DNA from: a virus
DNA length: 64,000 nucleotides
IMG/VR virus record: IMGVR_UViG_3300037507_004165
Location: 62,001 to 126,000 of that record
Strand: one strand, 5' to 3'
Shown here: positions 9,237 to 21,800 of the stretch, one piece after another
How the letters are laid out: every line of letters starts with the position of its first letter
Numbering within the stretch: position 1 is the stretch's first letter
Notes under the pieces: model-generated
What the model saw: the letters and a program-made list of their open reading frames with translations, nothing else
What the model was told of the DNA's origin: nothing
Databases searched by the model: none
Position numbers and translations under genes: made by a program

Positions 9237-10505
9237 GTGTCAGATAAAGTTTTCTTAGTAACAAAAACGCATATCGTAAAAGCTAAGAATATGAAGCATG
9301 CAAGAGGTATAGTTGAGGGGGACGAAGACATTCCTGGCGATGTTTTGGCCGACACTGATTATATACAAGAGGTAAATGAGGATGAAGCTTCTAGCTACTT
9401 TGCTACTAGTCAAAATTCATTCTATAATTCCTTGGATGATATAGACGAAATTGATGATTTAAACAGTGAAGAAAGTTATGAAAACAGCATTATGCAAATC
9501 CCCCATTCAACAGTAGATTTTTTAAGATCAGAAAATAAGCGCTTAGCCAAACAGCTAGAGAAGCATAAAAACATAAGCGAAGAAGCTTCACATAGCATTT
9601 ACAGAGCAGCCTACGATGCCCTTGCTAATTTTAAGCTTCCTAATCTTGAAAGAAGATCACCAAGAAAAGCTGGCAAAGGGACTCCAGAAACTGCAGTTGC
9701 AGTGCTGGCAGACTGGCAATTAGGCAAGGTAACTCCAGACTACAACTCCCAAGTGCTAGCTAAAAGAATGGATCTTTACACAGAGAAGATGCTTGACATA
9801 GTTGAAACTCAAAGAGCAGATCATCCAGTTGATAATCTTCATGTATGGCTTCTTGGGGATATAGTGGAGGGTGAAGAAATCTTCCCTGGTCAAAGTCATT
9901 TGATAGACTCTGGGATATATAGACAAGTAGGAGTAAACGGACCAGAGATACTTGGAAAGTTCTTTGCTACGGCTTTAGAAAACTTTGATAAAGTGTATGT
10001 TACTGGAGTAATAGGTAACCACGGTTCTGTTGGTGGAAGAAATAGAAAAATGTATGATCCAGAATCCAACATGGACAGACTGCTTTATAGAATAACCAGC
10101 TTACTATTTGCTGGGAATCCAAGAATACAATTCAACATACCAGATGGTCGAGGCGAAAGACACTGGTATGCAGTAGATAAGATAGGCAATTACTCTACTC
10201 TGTTAATTCACGGTGACCAATTGCCATCGCCAACATCTGTAACGGCCTATGCAAGAAAGGTTTTAGGCTGGAAAGATGGGGCTATACCTGAAGAGTTTCA
10301 GGATGTATTTATGGGCCATTATCATCAGCAAGCAAAAATGACATTGGGAAGTTCAACATTAAGAATTTCTGGTTCACCAGAAAGCTATAACACGTATGCG
10401 CAAGAATACTTCAACTCTATGAGCAGACCGTGTCAGCACCTAATGTTTGTGCACCCAGATAATGGAGTAACCTCAGAATATTCAGTTTGGTTAGATGCAG
10501 TCTAA
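9237..10505 (+). CDS. Calcineurin-like metallophosphoesterase with N-terminal phage-specific domain
   Basis: About 422 residues. Metal-site motifs appear in order: VLADWQLGK, LLGDIVEGEE, VIGNHGS, LIHGDQ and FMGHYHQ, the D-x-GD-GNH-H-GHxH set of calcineurin-like phosphoesterases. The first 30 residues (FLVTKTHIVKAKN) match the separate 63-residue protein encoded at 37514. That match, and AAAGAG eight bases upstream, favour the GTG at 9237 over the one at 9228. A charged region with coiled-coil character lies between the domains. The substrate is unknown; a nuclease or nucleotide-processing role is possible. Its place inside the tail operon is unusual. Confidence 0.8.
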   Translation: MSDKVFLVTKTHIVKAKNMKHARGIVEGDEDIPGDVLADTDYIQEVNEDEASSYFATSQNSFYNSLDDIDEIDDLNSEESYENSIMQIPHSTVDFLRSENKRLAKQLEKHKNISEEASHSIYRAAYDALANFKLPNLERRSPRKAGKGTPETAVAVLADWQLGKVTPDYNSQVLAKRMDLYTEKMLDIVETQRADHPVDNLHVWLLGDIVEGEEIFPGQSHLIDSGIYRQVGVNGPEILGKFFATALENFDKVYVTGVIGNHGSVGGRNRKMYDPESNMDRLLYRITSLLFAGNPRIQFNIPDGRGERHWYAVDKIGNYSTLLIHGDQLPSPTSVTAYARKVLGWKDGAIPEEFQDVFMGHYHQQAKMTLGSSTLRISGSPESYNTYAQEYFNSMSRPCQHLMFVHPDNGVTSEYSVWLDAV

Positions 10506-10525
10506 TTAGTTAGTAGGATGGGTTA

Positions 10526-13500
10526 ATGAAGACTTACTTTTTGGCTTTAAATAAGTCTGACTTTAGTGTCAATGGTAGCACCTGGACATCTGACGTCATT
10601 GACTTATACGCCAATAAGTTTTATTATAACTATTCTACGTATAGATCCCCAACGGGCCTTAATACACTTGGGGACTACACTTTTGTCGGTACTGAATTAT
10701 CTTCATCTACTCCAACTATTTTAGAAAACGCAACACCAACAAATTATGGTGAAGTAATATTCGACGAAACTCAACGGTCAATTTTCAATATTTAACTACG
10801 ATAGCATAAGCGATCAAAGTTTTGTTTTTGATTTAGAAAGTCAAGCTCCTTACTGGATACTTTCTCCAGATTCTAAAACTGTATCTTTTTATAGATTTGT
10901 AGATACTTCTAGCAGAGTAGATATAATTGGTTACAAGCATGCATTCTCTAACCTTCCAGGTTTGGAGGTGCCGACTATTGATCTTAAGGTACTTTCTTCA
11001 TCAAATAAAAATGCCGCAAGCTCTGAGTGGATGCAAATAGCTTATGTTGGTCAACAGACAACGTTGCTGTTCCTCAAAGATGTAAAAAGATACTGCAAGT
11101 TTGTAGTAGAGATAGATTCAGATTCAGATATTTCCTCTTCTGATTTCTTGCTATTAGTTCAGGTAGAGATAGCTGAAATAACAACTCCAGTTATAACTGA
11201 TCATGCAAGAAGCGTGCTTGCTAGGTTTCCTTCTTGGACAAAGATATATGGAGATTCAATTGAAAGGTCCACTCCAGAGCTAGCTCTTCCCCAAACAAAT
11301 GCTGGTAAATTAATCAATGCGGTTATTGGCGAAGACTTAGACTCTGTAGACAATCTTATATCAAGAATAGAGTTAGACTCTTTTATCACATCTTCTGATG
11401 AAAATCAACCGGCATGGTTATTTGTATACAATAATGTAAAACCAGGATTTGTAAAAGTAACTGGAGATAACTTAGAGTTAGCAAGAACTAGCAGCATGAG
11501 AGAGCTGCTAGAGCATAGGCAAACTGACTATGTTTTTTATTATAATTTTGTAACGGGTCAAATATTTACGCTGATAGATCTTAACCAGCTTAAAGTTGAC
11601 AATGTATTGTTTGATCCAGAGGTAGTTCAAAATATAAATAGCTTTGATGAGTTTGGCTTAAGGGTTGGCTTACAAAGACTTTACCTTGAATCAAATGAAA
11701 ATTTTAAGAATAGAATTCTTGATGTTTATCAAAACCCACCAGCAATAAATGCTGACGGACTGAAAAAAACATTGAGAAGAGAGCTTGATATTTGGAGAGC
11801 CTATAGTTCAACTCCAGATTCAGATTACGTTGGAGCTACTCCAGAACTATTAGAAATAAGTGACATCGAACTAGATACAAGATACTTTAGTAAAGATGGG
11901 GTTCCAACAGGGGATTTTAGAGATTTTGTTGAATACCTAAATAAACAGTATCCTTCAAATTTTGGCTATATTCAATGGAATGAATCTTACTGGGATCCAG
12001 CTGGTTCTAGGAGGGAAGGTTTTTCATCCATACCACAAATAACTGATTCAGCCACATCAAGTTATTACGAGGATCACTACCAACCTGGTGTAGGTGATTT
12101 CAACGACATTAAGATAAAGCTAGAAAAGCTTGATCAGGGAGTTCAAGATTATTCAATAGGCATAAGGGCTGTGGGCATAAAAAAGAGCGGGGAAGACCAA
12201 GCGTATGAGCCAGTCAGCATAATATATGACAGTCATATATCATACTACGAAGATTACGTAGATAATGAGGTTGCAACTGTAAATTATGAGGTAGTTTTAC
12301 ATCTTAACTTACATGGAGATATACCAAATGATTCAAAGTATTCTGCTAAGTACACAGCAAAAGTAAGAAATGATTACGATGTTGTAGCATCTCCCGAATA
12401 TCACGTTAAAGACATATTTAACCCTCAAGGATATACAAATGGGGAAGCTATATTCTATAATGAGGGAGGCACACCGTACTTTAACACATTTGCTGTTTCA
12501 GCAACAGAGTCGTATTCGTTTACGGAAATCCCGCTATACGCAGTTGACTCCGCTACTGTTAATTTTATCGCAGCTTTTGATTCATCTGGGGCAACAGCAA
12601 GCTATGCAAGTATAGGCTTCTTGAATGCCACTCCAGACTACTATGCAACAAATACATCAAAAACCATAACCAAAAATGCAGATCAAATAAATGATTCTCC
12701 ATATGCAACAAAACTAAAAGTAATATCAAATATATACAATCCCAAAAAGAGAAGAATAGTAAACACACCGAAAATAAGATCTAATAGATTTGGTAATTTA
12801 CTTAACAACTCTATTGACATAGGAGAGACTTCTAATATAGAAATTCTTCCTAGAGACATTATAAAAGACTTTATTCTTCCATTTGGGTCAACTCCGATAT
12901 ACGTGTATATAACAAATGTTGTTGAAGACTCATATGATATAGATTTATCGGCAAGCCCATACCAGGGTTATGGTGGAGTTTCTCTTAACAAGAGGAACAA
13001 TAAAAAGTATCTAATACCGTCTCAAGAAAATATTCTTTTTAGTTTTGTCAATCCAAATTTCGCAACACCAACTCTACACGAATACTATGTAGATACAACT
13101 GGATCTTCTACGGTTAATTATAGGTTTATAGAAGTTAAATTTCCGTACAGTGCAACTCCGGATTCATTAGTCATCTCTTCTACACCTAGTCAAAATTACC
13201 CATTTAATTATCTGCAATGGGAAAATTTTACGGCAGATTATGTCGGAGAAATTTCTTTCAAAATGTCAGATGATGGTGTAGTTTCCGAATACTCAACAGT
13301 CAATTATGATATAGATGCGCATGGTGGAAGAACCTTAGTGGGGTCATTTGATTTCCTGAGATCTGATTTTGGGCTAGAGCAATACTCAGCTTCTCCAGAT
13401 CTAATGATTTTTGATATGTATCCAATTTACGAAAATGACGACATATATGTAAGCGTTGATCATCAATATCCTTATGTGGATTTATCTGGGTCTACTGTTC

Positions 13501-15272
13501 AATATGATTATAGCTCTTATTCACCCAACACATTTATTAATTCTGACGAAGCAACGCCGTTTGGCATTCTGAATTATTATGACCAAAATATTGATCAATT
13601 CATATCTAAGGGAATACAAATCCACGCCTACGGAAGACCAGATTCAAATAACTTAATTAACCCGACATTAGAAAGTGGTTGGTTATTCCAAAATGGAACT
13701 CCTTATTATATGTTTGCAGATGGATATTCGGAGTTCAGAGAAAACCAAAATGAGATAGTCCTGAGTTCAATAGCAAGACAAGGTGCCCCAGTAATAGTGG
13801 AGGTTCACGCACAAAATGAGGAAAGTGCGTGGCATTCTACTCCATATACTCAAGTGTCATTTTTAGATGAAGCTACTCCAACTGAAATGTCTTTATATAA
13901 CACAGAGTATATTTTAGCTAAGCATGACAATTATCTAGCTTTAGCTTATCAAGATATATTTGATGTTTCGGTTTTGGATACATACACTGGAGAATATATA
14001 ATAGAAAGCTCACAATATTCTTCTAATATAATTGAAACAGAAAGCATTGGTAATGAGCCAGTAATAAAATCTGGAAGAGAATACAAAGTAAAGTACAGAG
14101 TATTAGACACTTATAACATAGATAATCAATATTATAATGAGCTTGACAATTCATACAGAACAAAAGTCACTCTCTTAAGTACGCCAAATTCACCCTATTA
14201 TACATTTGTGTCATATGAAACTTCAATATTTGATACAGATACTACCTTTAGTGAAACGGCGCTAAACCCGCTTTATTCTCCTTTGGGAGAGGGGTATATA
14301 TTCCTTTCTAAAAAAGAATATCTACTAGATTCTGTTGAAGCAAAAATTTCTCCAAAAGAAATATTGGATAATGGATCGCAAATTATAGCAGTTAATTTGT
14401 TTAGCAAAGATTTAAATTCTAATCCAAAACCATGGATAAAGTATCAAATTACTGGAGATTCTATAGAGGCAACTCCATCTGTCATAGAAACAAACGAGGA
14501 CGGCTACGCAAGGGTATATGTAAGATACACCGGTCAAAGGGTGACATACCCATCTATTTCTAATATATACATATCGGAAACAGATTCCGCTACTCCGACA
14601 ACTTCAGCAACAGTCAATTATTATATAAAGCCAGAAACAATTCAGTCAAATAGGCTTTTGGCAGAAGTTACAAAGAAAATTATAAATGCAGACGGTCAAG
14701 AAACTGTTAATATATTGGGCTCTGCTACTCCTAGCTCCTATGTTTACTGGAGAAGGGGCAGAAGCTTGTATGAAGCTTTAAACACCCCATATAGCATTTC
14801 GAGCTCTACGCCAGATCAAAGTGGAAAGTCTGGTCTAGTCACATCTGATTCTAGTGGTGAGTTTTTAATAGGTCCATACAGGACTCAAAATGACGCAACT
14901 CCTGGATACTGGTTTGTTGTCGTGGATACAGAGATGGCCTCAACTCCTAATTTAAATCCAAATACAGTTGCTGGAGATATAGTTTATTGGTACGAAAAAT
15001 ATGATGTGAATCAATCGAGTTCTTTTGAACCATACCTAATTGCCGACCAGGGTTCAACAGCAAATTACTATCATTATTTAACAGATTCGTCCTTTAAAAA
15101 GGACTTTGCAACGGATAAAGTTTACTATGAAGATGTATTTGAGGATACTTGGAATCTTCCAAAGTGGTATCCTATTAGCAGATACACCCAATATCAAATG
15201 GGGCTAATGGGTTCAACTCCATATATAATTGATACATATGAAAACCTTCATCCAGATTATGAAGAGGAATAA
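10526..15272 (+). CDS. Large tail-fibre protein with recurring Ala/Ser-Thr-Pro motifs, read through one CGGT site
   Basis: Conventional reading gives an 89-residue fragment and a separate long frame with no good start. Reading CGGT at 10775 as one Gly joins them into 1,581 residues, with no stop between. The N-terminal third (HARSVLARFPSWTKIYGDS) resembles proteins that join fibres to the baseplate. The rest is beta-rich and carries about 30 copies of A/S/G-T-P or S/A-TVNY-like tripeptides, often before Tyr. No enzymatic motif is visible. The ATG at 10526 is preceded by AGGATGGGTTA. It is followed closely by other fibre genes. Confidence 0.75.
10775..10778 (+). other. CGGT recoding site 5 (tail fibre)
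   Basis: In-frame CAA-CGG, 83 codons from the ATG. Frame 0 stops at 10795; from GGT (10776) the frame runs open to 15272 (Q-G-Q-F-S-I-F-N-Y-D). Confidence 0.88.
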
Positions 15273-15277
15273 GGTGC

Positions 15278-18200
15278 ATGGAATACTTTACTAGACTTAC
15301 TGATCTTGGCAATGAACATGTAATTAAAAAAGGTCCGAAGCTACCAGCTGATGCCGTAAATTTGGGCTGGTATAGCACAGATGATGTAACTCCAGAAAAT
15401 TTCCTCTCAATAGTCGATGCTTCAAATCTTGTAGAGGAAAATGGCGGCAAGCTGAAAGCAGTCAGCGATGATTTTATCATGTATGCAGATGAATTCGGTG
15501 TTCTCAGATACGCAAAAAACAACTCCGAACTTCACCAGGTGCAGCATTCGCCAATAGTTAAAAATCCAGAAGTTTCTTTAAGTAATCTAGTAATTCATGA
15601 AGACTTTGATTTAATTAGACCAGATGGAACCTATACTCTCGAAGATTTTGAGACTTTTAAATTTGCTCATAGCGTATATGTAAGCAGATATTTTACTATG
15701 ATATCGCGGAATAGCTGCAACTTATACTGGGATAGAAACTTCTCCAGCAGTTGATGATCCAGATCGATATAACATTAAGGTGGTTGATTCATCTGGAAAC
15801 AAATATACAGATCAGTATAATAAAAATAGATATAGAATATACATTGAAAGATATCCAACTGGTGTAGAAGATTCCGCTGTAGATTTTTATAGGATAGTTG
15901 TTGTACTTGATTCTCCAGATCCATCTAATTTATATCTTGTTTACGACAAGTTTGAACAAAATCAAGATGGGATACCGTTCAATCAATTTCTGAACTACAA
16001 AGAATACATAAATGCAGTTCCAGCTTATTCGTATGTTGTTGAAGAGTCGGAAGTAATAGATCCAAGTTCTTTCAATAAAAGAGTTTACTCCACACAGCTA
16101 TTTGCTCATAAAGAAAATAAACTTTTGAAAAATGATACAAAAGATGAAGGCTGGAAGATAGTTACTCCGAAAAAAGCAGTTCAAGATCCAAGAACTTTTC
16201 AGAATTTTAACTGGAGACTTTTAGCTAAAATCAATTACAACTTCAGTAAAAATAAGGATATTTATGAGAACTCAGAAAGAGCCGTTCTTAAAGTCGCTGT
16301 TCTGTATTCTGGAATTATTGATAATATTGAAAATCCTTATGTGTTTGCAAACCTAGAAGAATCTGTAATAAACCAACAAAACTTTTTGTTTGAAAATCCA
16401 CTAGCTCCTCAGGGATCAACTAAATCTCAAAGATCTTATTGGGCGTTGAGTATAGACGACTTTGTTTCTACCCAAATCAATTCCGGAAATCTTGACGCAT
16501 TTACATACGACTTCCTTCTCTGGACTCCGACTAAAGCAATAACAGAAGCTCAAAAAAGAATAGTCGATATGTTCTTAGCAAATGGAGTATCTGTATTTAT
16601 AGATTGTTCAAATCTTGATCAGCAGAGCTTATCTACTTCTGGTTTAACCAATTTTGACTTCACTCTTACTTCAACCTCAAATAAAACTGGATTGATAAAA
16701 ATAGTTGACGAATATGTAAATGGAGAAGATACCTTAAATGCATGGGATTTAACATCCTACAATGAATCATCAATTCAAAATTACGGAATATTTGGTGACA
16801 GAAAAAATATACTTAACAATAACTCAGTAAATGAAATAAGAGTTTTTGCTGGTATGCCAGAAAGTGCTGATGGATCAGCAAGATCGATAGCCTACATACA
16901 AGATGGAAGTAATTCATATTCTGCTATTCTTAGAGACAAATATAATTCTAGTTCAGAATTTTCTGCCTTCTCAATTTTCTGCCTAAATCCGTTTTTGACG
17001 TATATAAACGATAATTATGGAGGCAGTGGTCTTCCAGTCTCTGGAAAAAATAAGGGCGTTAATAATACATTTCCAGTTGGAAGAGCAGGAAGTCAAACAG
17101 GCCTATTGAGCGAGGCTGTTATAGGTCCTAATAAAATGTTCTATAACATCATATGTGAATCAAATAGGAACAAGGTTAATAGCAGACTCCAGTTTTCTGA
17201 TGATTCAACAATTGTTTGGAACATATCTCCTTGGAGAAATTCCTGGACTATAAATGGTAGACCAAACTCAGATGGAGAAGTGACTGTACTTTTTAACGAT
17301 GAAAAAGAAACTTTTAACTTTTCTCATAAGTCTAAGGAAATTGAAGACACTGTAACTATTCAAAATAATGAATCAGTTTTTTGCAGAGAAATTGAATCTT
17401 CAATTGGCGAACTTTTAATATCTGACTTTGAAGCAACATCAACAGAGATCGACGCATCTACTATTATAAATAGTGATTTTAGCAATGTAGAATTTTATTT
17501 AGAATGCACAAATGATAACGTAAAATTTATAAATTTTGAAACTATAGATAATACTAATTATTTATTTGCAGATGTAAAAACTTCATATAGCATACATAAG
17601 ATTAGCTCAGCAGCAAAGGATAAAATAAAGAAATCTCCCTTGACTTTGGATGCGTATTCAATAGTGTATTCAAAACAGTTTGATTTAAATTCAATCTATT
17701 ATCCATATATAATTTTAGATTACTCAGATTATTACTCAAAAGTTAATTCAATTATTAAAACTCCAAATGAATATCTTCCAGGAAGTCAATTTGTAAGAGA
17801 TTATGACTATGCTTTTAACACTCAGTTGTTTATAACAGAGGTAAAAACAAATAGGTATAACTATGAAGTTAGTTGGAGTACAGATTTTGAAACATCTTTA
17901 AGCGGAAGTGCGGATTCTGTAAATGTAATCACACACAAGCCAATAGCTGCAGAACCCGATGGTAGCTTTACTACGACTTATTCTTCTCAAGACGATAGTC
18001 CAATACCAATTTCAAATGTCGATTCCCCGTTCTATCAATATAGATATCCTACAAGTGTATTTTCTGCAACAGATATTTTGTATAGAAAATTTAAGGATAG
18101 AACACACTCAAGAAATAACTTTCACTACACAAATGACATTCCAAGAAGTAAGTCGTGGAATGAGTACAAGCTTGGTGTATCAACTAATTTTAGTGACACA

Positions 18201-21200
18201 ACTGTTACTGATCCGTATGCGAACAGAAGAGACGCTCAAGGAAGAACAGGCTTTGGAGCAACAAGCGAAATAACATATGATTATTCAACAGTCCCACCAT
18301 TATCAGAGTCTTCTTTGAACAAAGAAATAATTATGAGACAGGTTCAAAACACATGGACCTATTTAAGAGATCAGGTATGGTCAGATAAACTTTGGTGGTT
18401 TAAAGCCAAATATGATTTCATGAAGAGTAACGTTCCATACGCAAATCCATATATAAACAGTGTTAAAAGCTTGTATGATCACTGGTTATTTTTCGAAAGA
18501 ACAATGATAAACGCAGTTAACTCAGTTCCATTTGGTGCGACGTATGAAGTTAAAAGTCAAATTTTAAACGCCGTATATCAAAGTAATACCACTGGTTTTG
18601 CTACTGCTGTCCATCCATTAATTACAGAATCGGCAGACTTAACTCCGTCAGATTATACATATTCAAAAATATTTAATGTTCCAGCAGGGACTACTGGTAA
18701 GCAGTTATTTGGAATCTTTTTTGACAAGTTCTTAAATTCATTTGACATCTTTACTCCTAGAGTAAAAGAAACATCTACTACAAATTCTAATAATTTAGTT
18801 ACTTCTGGTCCATCAGGAAATTATGTTTTATACATACAATATACTCTTCAAAAAAATGGAATACCAGTAACAATAAATGGAAAATATGATTCTCAAACAG
18901 CCAACGCCGTAAAGCAGTTTCAAACAAAAAAGAAACTAAATTTAATAGATTCTATAGTTGATTCAGAGACTAAATCAGTATTAGCTATTTATTGGATCAA
19001 TTTATACAAGTATAATAGATCTAAATTTGAAACAGAAAGGGACGCAGCACCAAAGGGAGTTGCTCCATACATAAACGCTGCTGTAGTATACTCAGATATA
19101 TATAATGTTTTTGACGGTTCACAATCTACAGAATACAGAAGAATAAGCTATACAGGAATACCTGGTCCGACATTGGTCACAGACCATATAATACTAGAGG
19201 TTCCACAGATAGTTAATGAATCTGGCAATAAAATGGCTTGGCAAGAGCTGCTATCAATAAACCTGCAGGCTGGGGCTTGGGGCTTGGGCGTAAAAAGGGT
19301 TTGGATGTATGAGCAAGATCTTGGTTTAGGCCAGCCAATAGTTCCAGAATTCGATCCAAAGTCAGTAAAAGCATCTCCACAAAACATAATTACTCTAGAC
19401 AAATTCCTGTCATCAAATGAATCATTTGCAATATCGCTTGGTGCAAAGAGAAACATAAGATATGTGATGGTTGAAGTTTACAGCAAGGCCCTTAGTGATG
19501 GTGTGCACGGCCCAAACGCAGAAGGATTTTCGATTAAAGATGTTAGCTTTTCAATAAAAACTCCAGTAAAAGGAAGAGACGCAAGAAAAGAAAAAACTGC
19601 TACTGGATCAGTGGAGTTTAACGCTTCTGCTAAAGGAACAATCAGTGGGAAAACAAATATAACATCCGGTGATTTTGGGGTGTTTAGACTTGGTTCCGTG
19701 TCCGATGCCAACGCCTATCCGGGTACAACAATTACTTCTGTTAATTTAAGCACTTTATCGATTTCAGCTGAAGTTGAAGATGAAAATGGCGATCCTATAT
19801 TGGATGAAGATGGAAATAAAATCAAAGTAGAGTTTACTCATTCATTGAGTAATCCGCTAATATATTCTCCATCTAGTGGATTTAACAATGATCAGATATC
19901 TTTTGATAGGGATGGTGTTACATACACAATTGATGGTCTTTCGGAATCCACTGGGTTGTCTGGCTTGGATCCAAATATCACTGGAGTAATAAGAACTGGT
20001 GGACCTACAGGCGCTGTTACACTTAATAGCTCTGAAGTAAACTCTCAATTTGACATACTAAACAATATGGCTCCAATATATCAAGTTGTAACCACAAATG
20101 GTGTAGAAATAGAATCAAAAGAATATTCCAGGGAGTATGAGGTCTCTAATTTCTACGTTGCTGATGCTGACTCGTCTGGTCTAAATTATAAGCAGAATAA
20201 AAAACTATCGATAAACGCCAAAGACGGTGCGGTTGTACTTACAGATTCCTTGGGCAACCCCATAGGTCTGCCAGTTTACTCAGAGTTTGCACAACCACAA
20301 GATTCATCTACCGGAACAAGTGTTGAGGTTTCTTTTGGAAATACAATACTAAAATGGAATCTAAAAGATTCTAATGGAAACCTATTGCCTTCCCCGGACG
20401 GACTACAATGGGGCTTTTACAATATAAGAACAAGACAATTTTTGGGCAAAAAGTTTACATACCAGTATTACATGCAGAATAAAAGAGATGTTTATATTGG
20501 TTTAATAGCTTTCGATGCTGATAGAAATTCAGTAACTTCTGAAAATATTATAGGAATAGATAATAGAACTGGAACACTTAGAGAATTCCAATTCCCAGCA
20601 AAATCGCTGTGCCCGGTATACTCAGTTAGAGTGAGTGATAGGCCAAAGATCGCTATATCAAATCCACCAAAAGATTTGTCGAAGTTTGATACATGGTTTA
20701 TAAATTTAAGTAGAGGAAGATTCTTTAAAAATCATTTTATCTCAACAAATATAGTTGTAACAAATTGGTTAAAAAATTATTTCAATCAAACATTAAGATG
20801 CCTATATGATACTACAAAAATTCAAATTCCTTCTTCTGGGATATTTGGTTCTGGATACTACGATATCTACGATGAAAATCCAATAGTTATTTCAAAAAAC
20901 GAAATACAATTAAGACACGGTTCATTCCATGTGGAGCAGGAAGTTTTGAATAAACCTAATATATCAACATATTACACTGACGCAAGTCCAGTAGAAATAT
21001 GGGCAGACGTATTTATTAAGGATTCAAATGGGGAATGGGTTGAGGTAGATTCTGGTCAAATTAGAAATTATAACAAGCATACTGGTTTAATTTCCTTTGC
21101 TAAAGAAATAGTTCCAGATAAGGATTCAGATATCAAAGTAAATTATGTAGTAAAAAATCCAAATATAATTTTATATCAGGTTAATGGAAAAGAAATTCCA

Positions 21201-21800
21201 TTAAATCCATATGTATCAAATGTAAACCAATCTGCATTCTACGACAGTGCAGGGGATGTTGTCAGTTTTTATAGTTGGATTCCGGCTTATTTAAATAAAT
21301 CATCTTCCAATCCAATACACTTTTATATACTTCCTTCTTCGGTTGAAATTATGGAAAATGGTGAATATAAAAAAGTAGAAGAATATCAAGAGCCAGAAAG
21401 TGTTATAGATTTTACTTCAGATTATTCTATTTTTAATCCAAACTCCATTACCTATAATCCACTGGCGATATATCTTGGTTCTGCTGTTGTAAATAACTCA
21501 TATGATAGAGATAGAGTTTCATTAATCGACCTTAGACTTAAGGGCGGTGGAATTAAACCATTTGAGAACAAAACAAAGACCATAGAAGAAAAGCCAAACA
21601 TACTAAGCTTTAATGATATATATTCAGGAAAAGGCTATTTGTATCCTAACGGTGGATATGTTATAGTTAAAATACCCAAAGAGGTAAAAGATAACTTTAA
21701 TTCAATAGAAGAGATTTACAGCATAGTTAGGTCCAACCTAACTGCAGGTGTTGCATTTGACATTCAGGATATGGACGGAAATGACTGGAGAACAATTTAA
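15278..21800 (+). CDS. Giant tail-fibre/tail protein with peptidoglycan-binding module, read through one CGGA site
   Basis: 2,173 residues once CGGA at 15707 is read as one Gly; otherwise a 158-residue fragment plus a second frame opening on an internal GTG. Near residues 1190-1240, NGKYDSQTANAVKQFQTKKK matches a peptidoglycan-binding-1 repeat (G-x-D-xxT-xxAVxxFQ). Many Trp-rich segments (WSDKLWWFKAKYDF) and long beta regions suggest an elongated virion protein. Near residues 1460-1480 there is an acidic calcium-loop-like DENGDPILDEDGNKIK. It lies six bases after the previous fibre gene and abuts the next ATG. Confidence 0.75.
15707..15710 (+). other. CGGA recoding site 6 (giant tail protein)
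   Basis: In-frame TCG-CGG, 143 codons from the ATG. The +1 frame continues S-G-I-A-A-T-Y-T-G-I; frame 0 stops at 15754. Confidence 0.88.
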
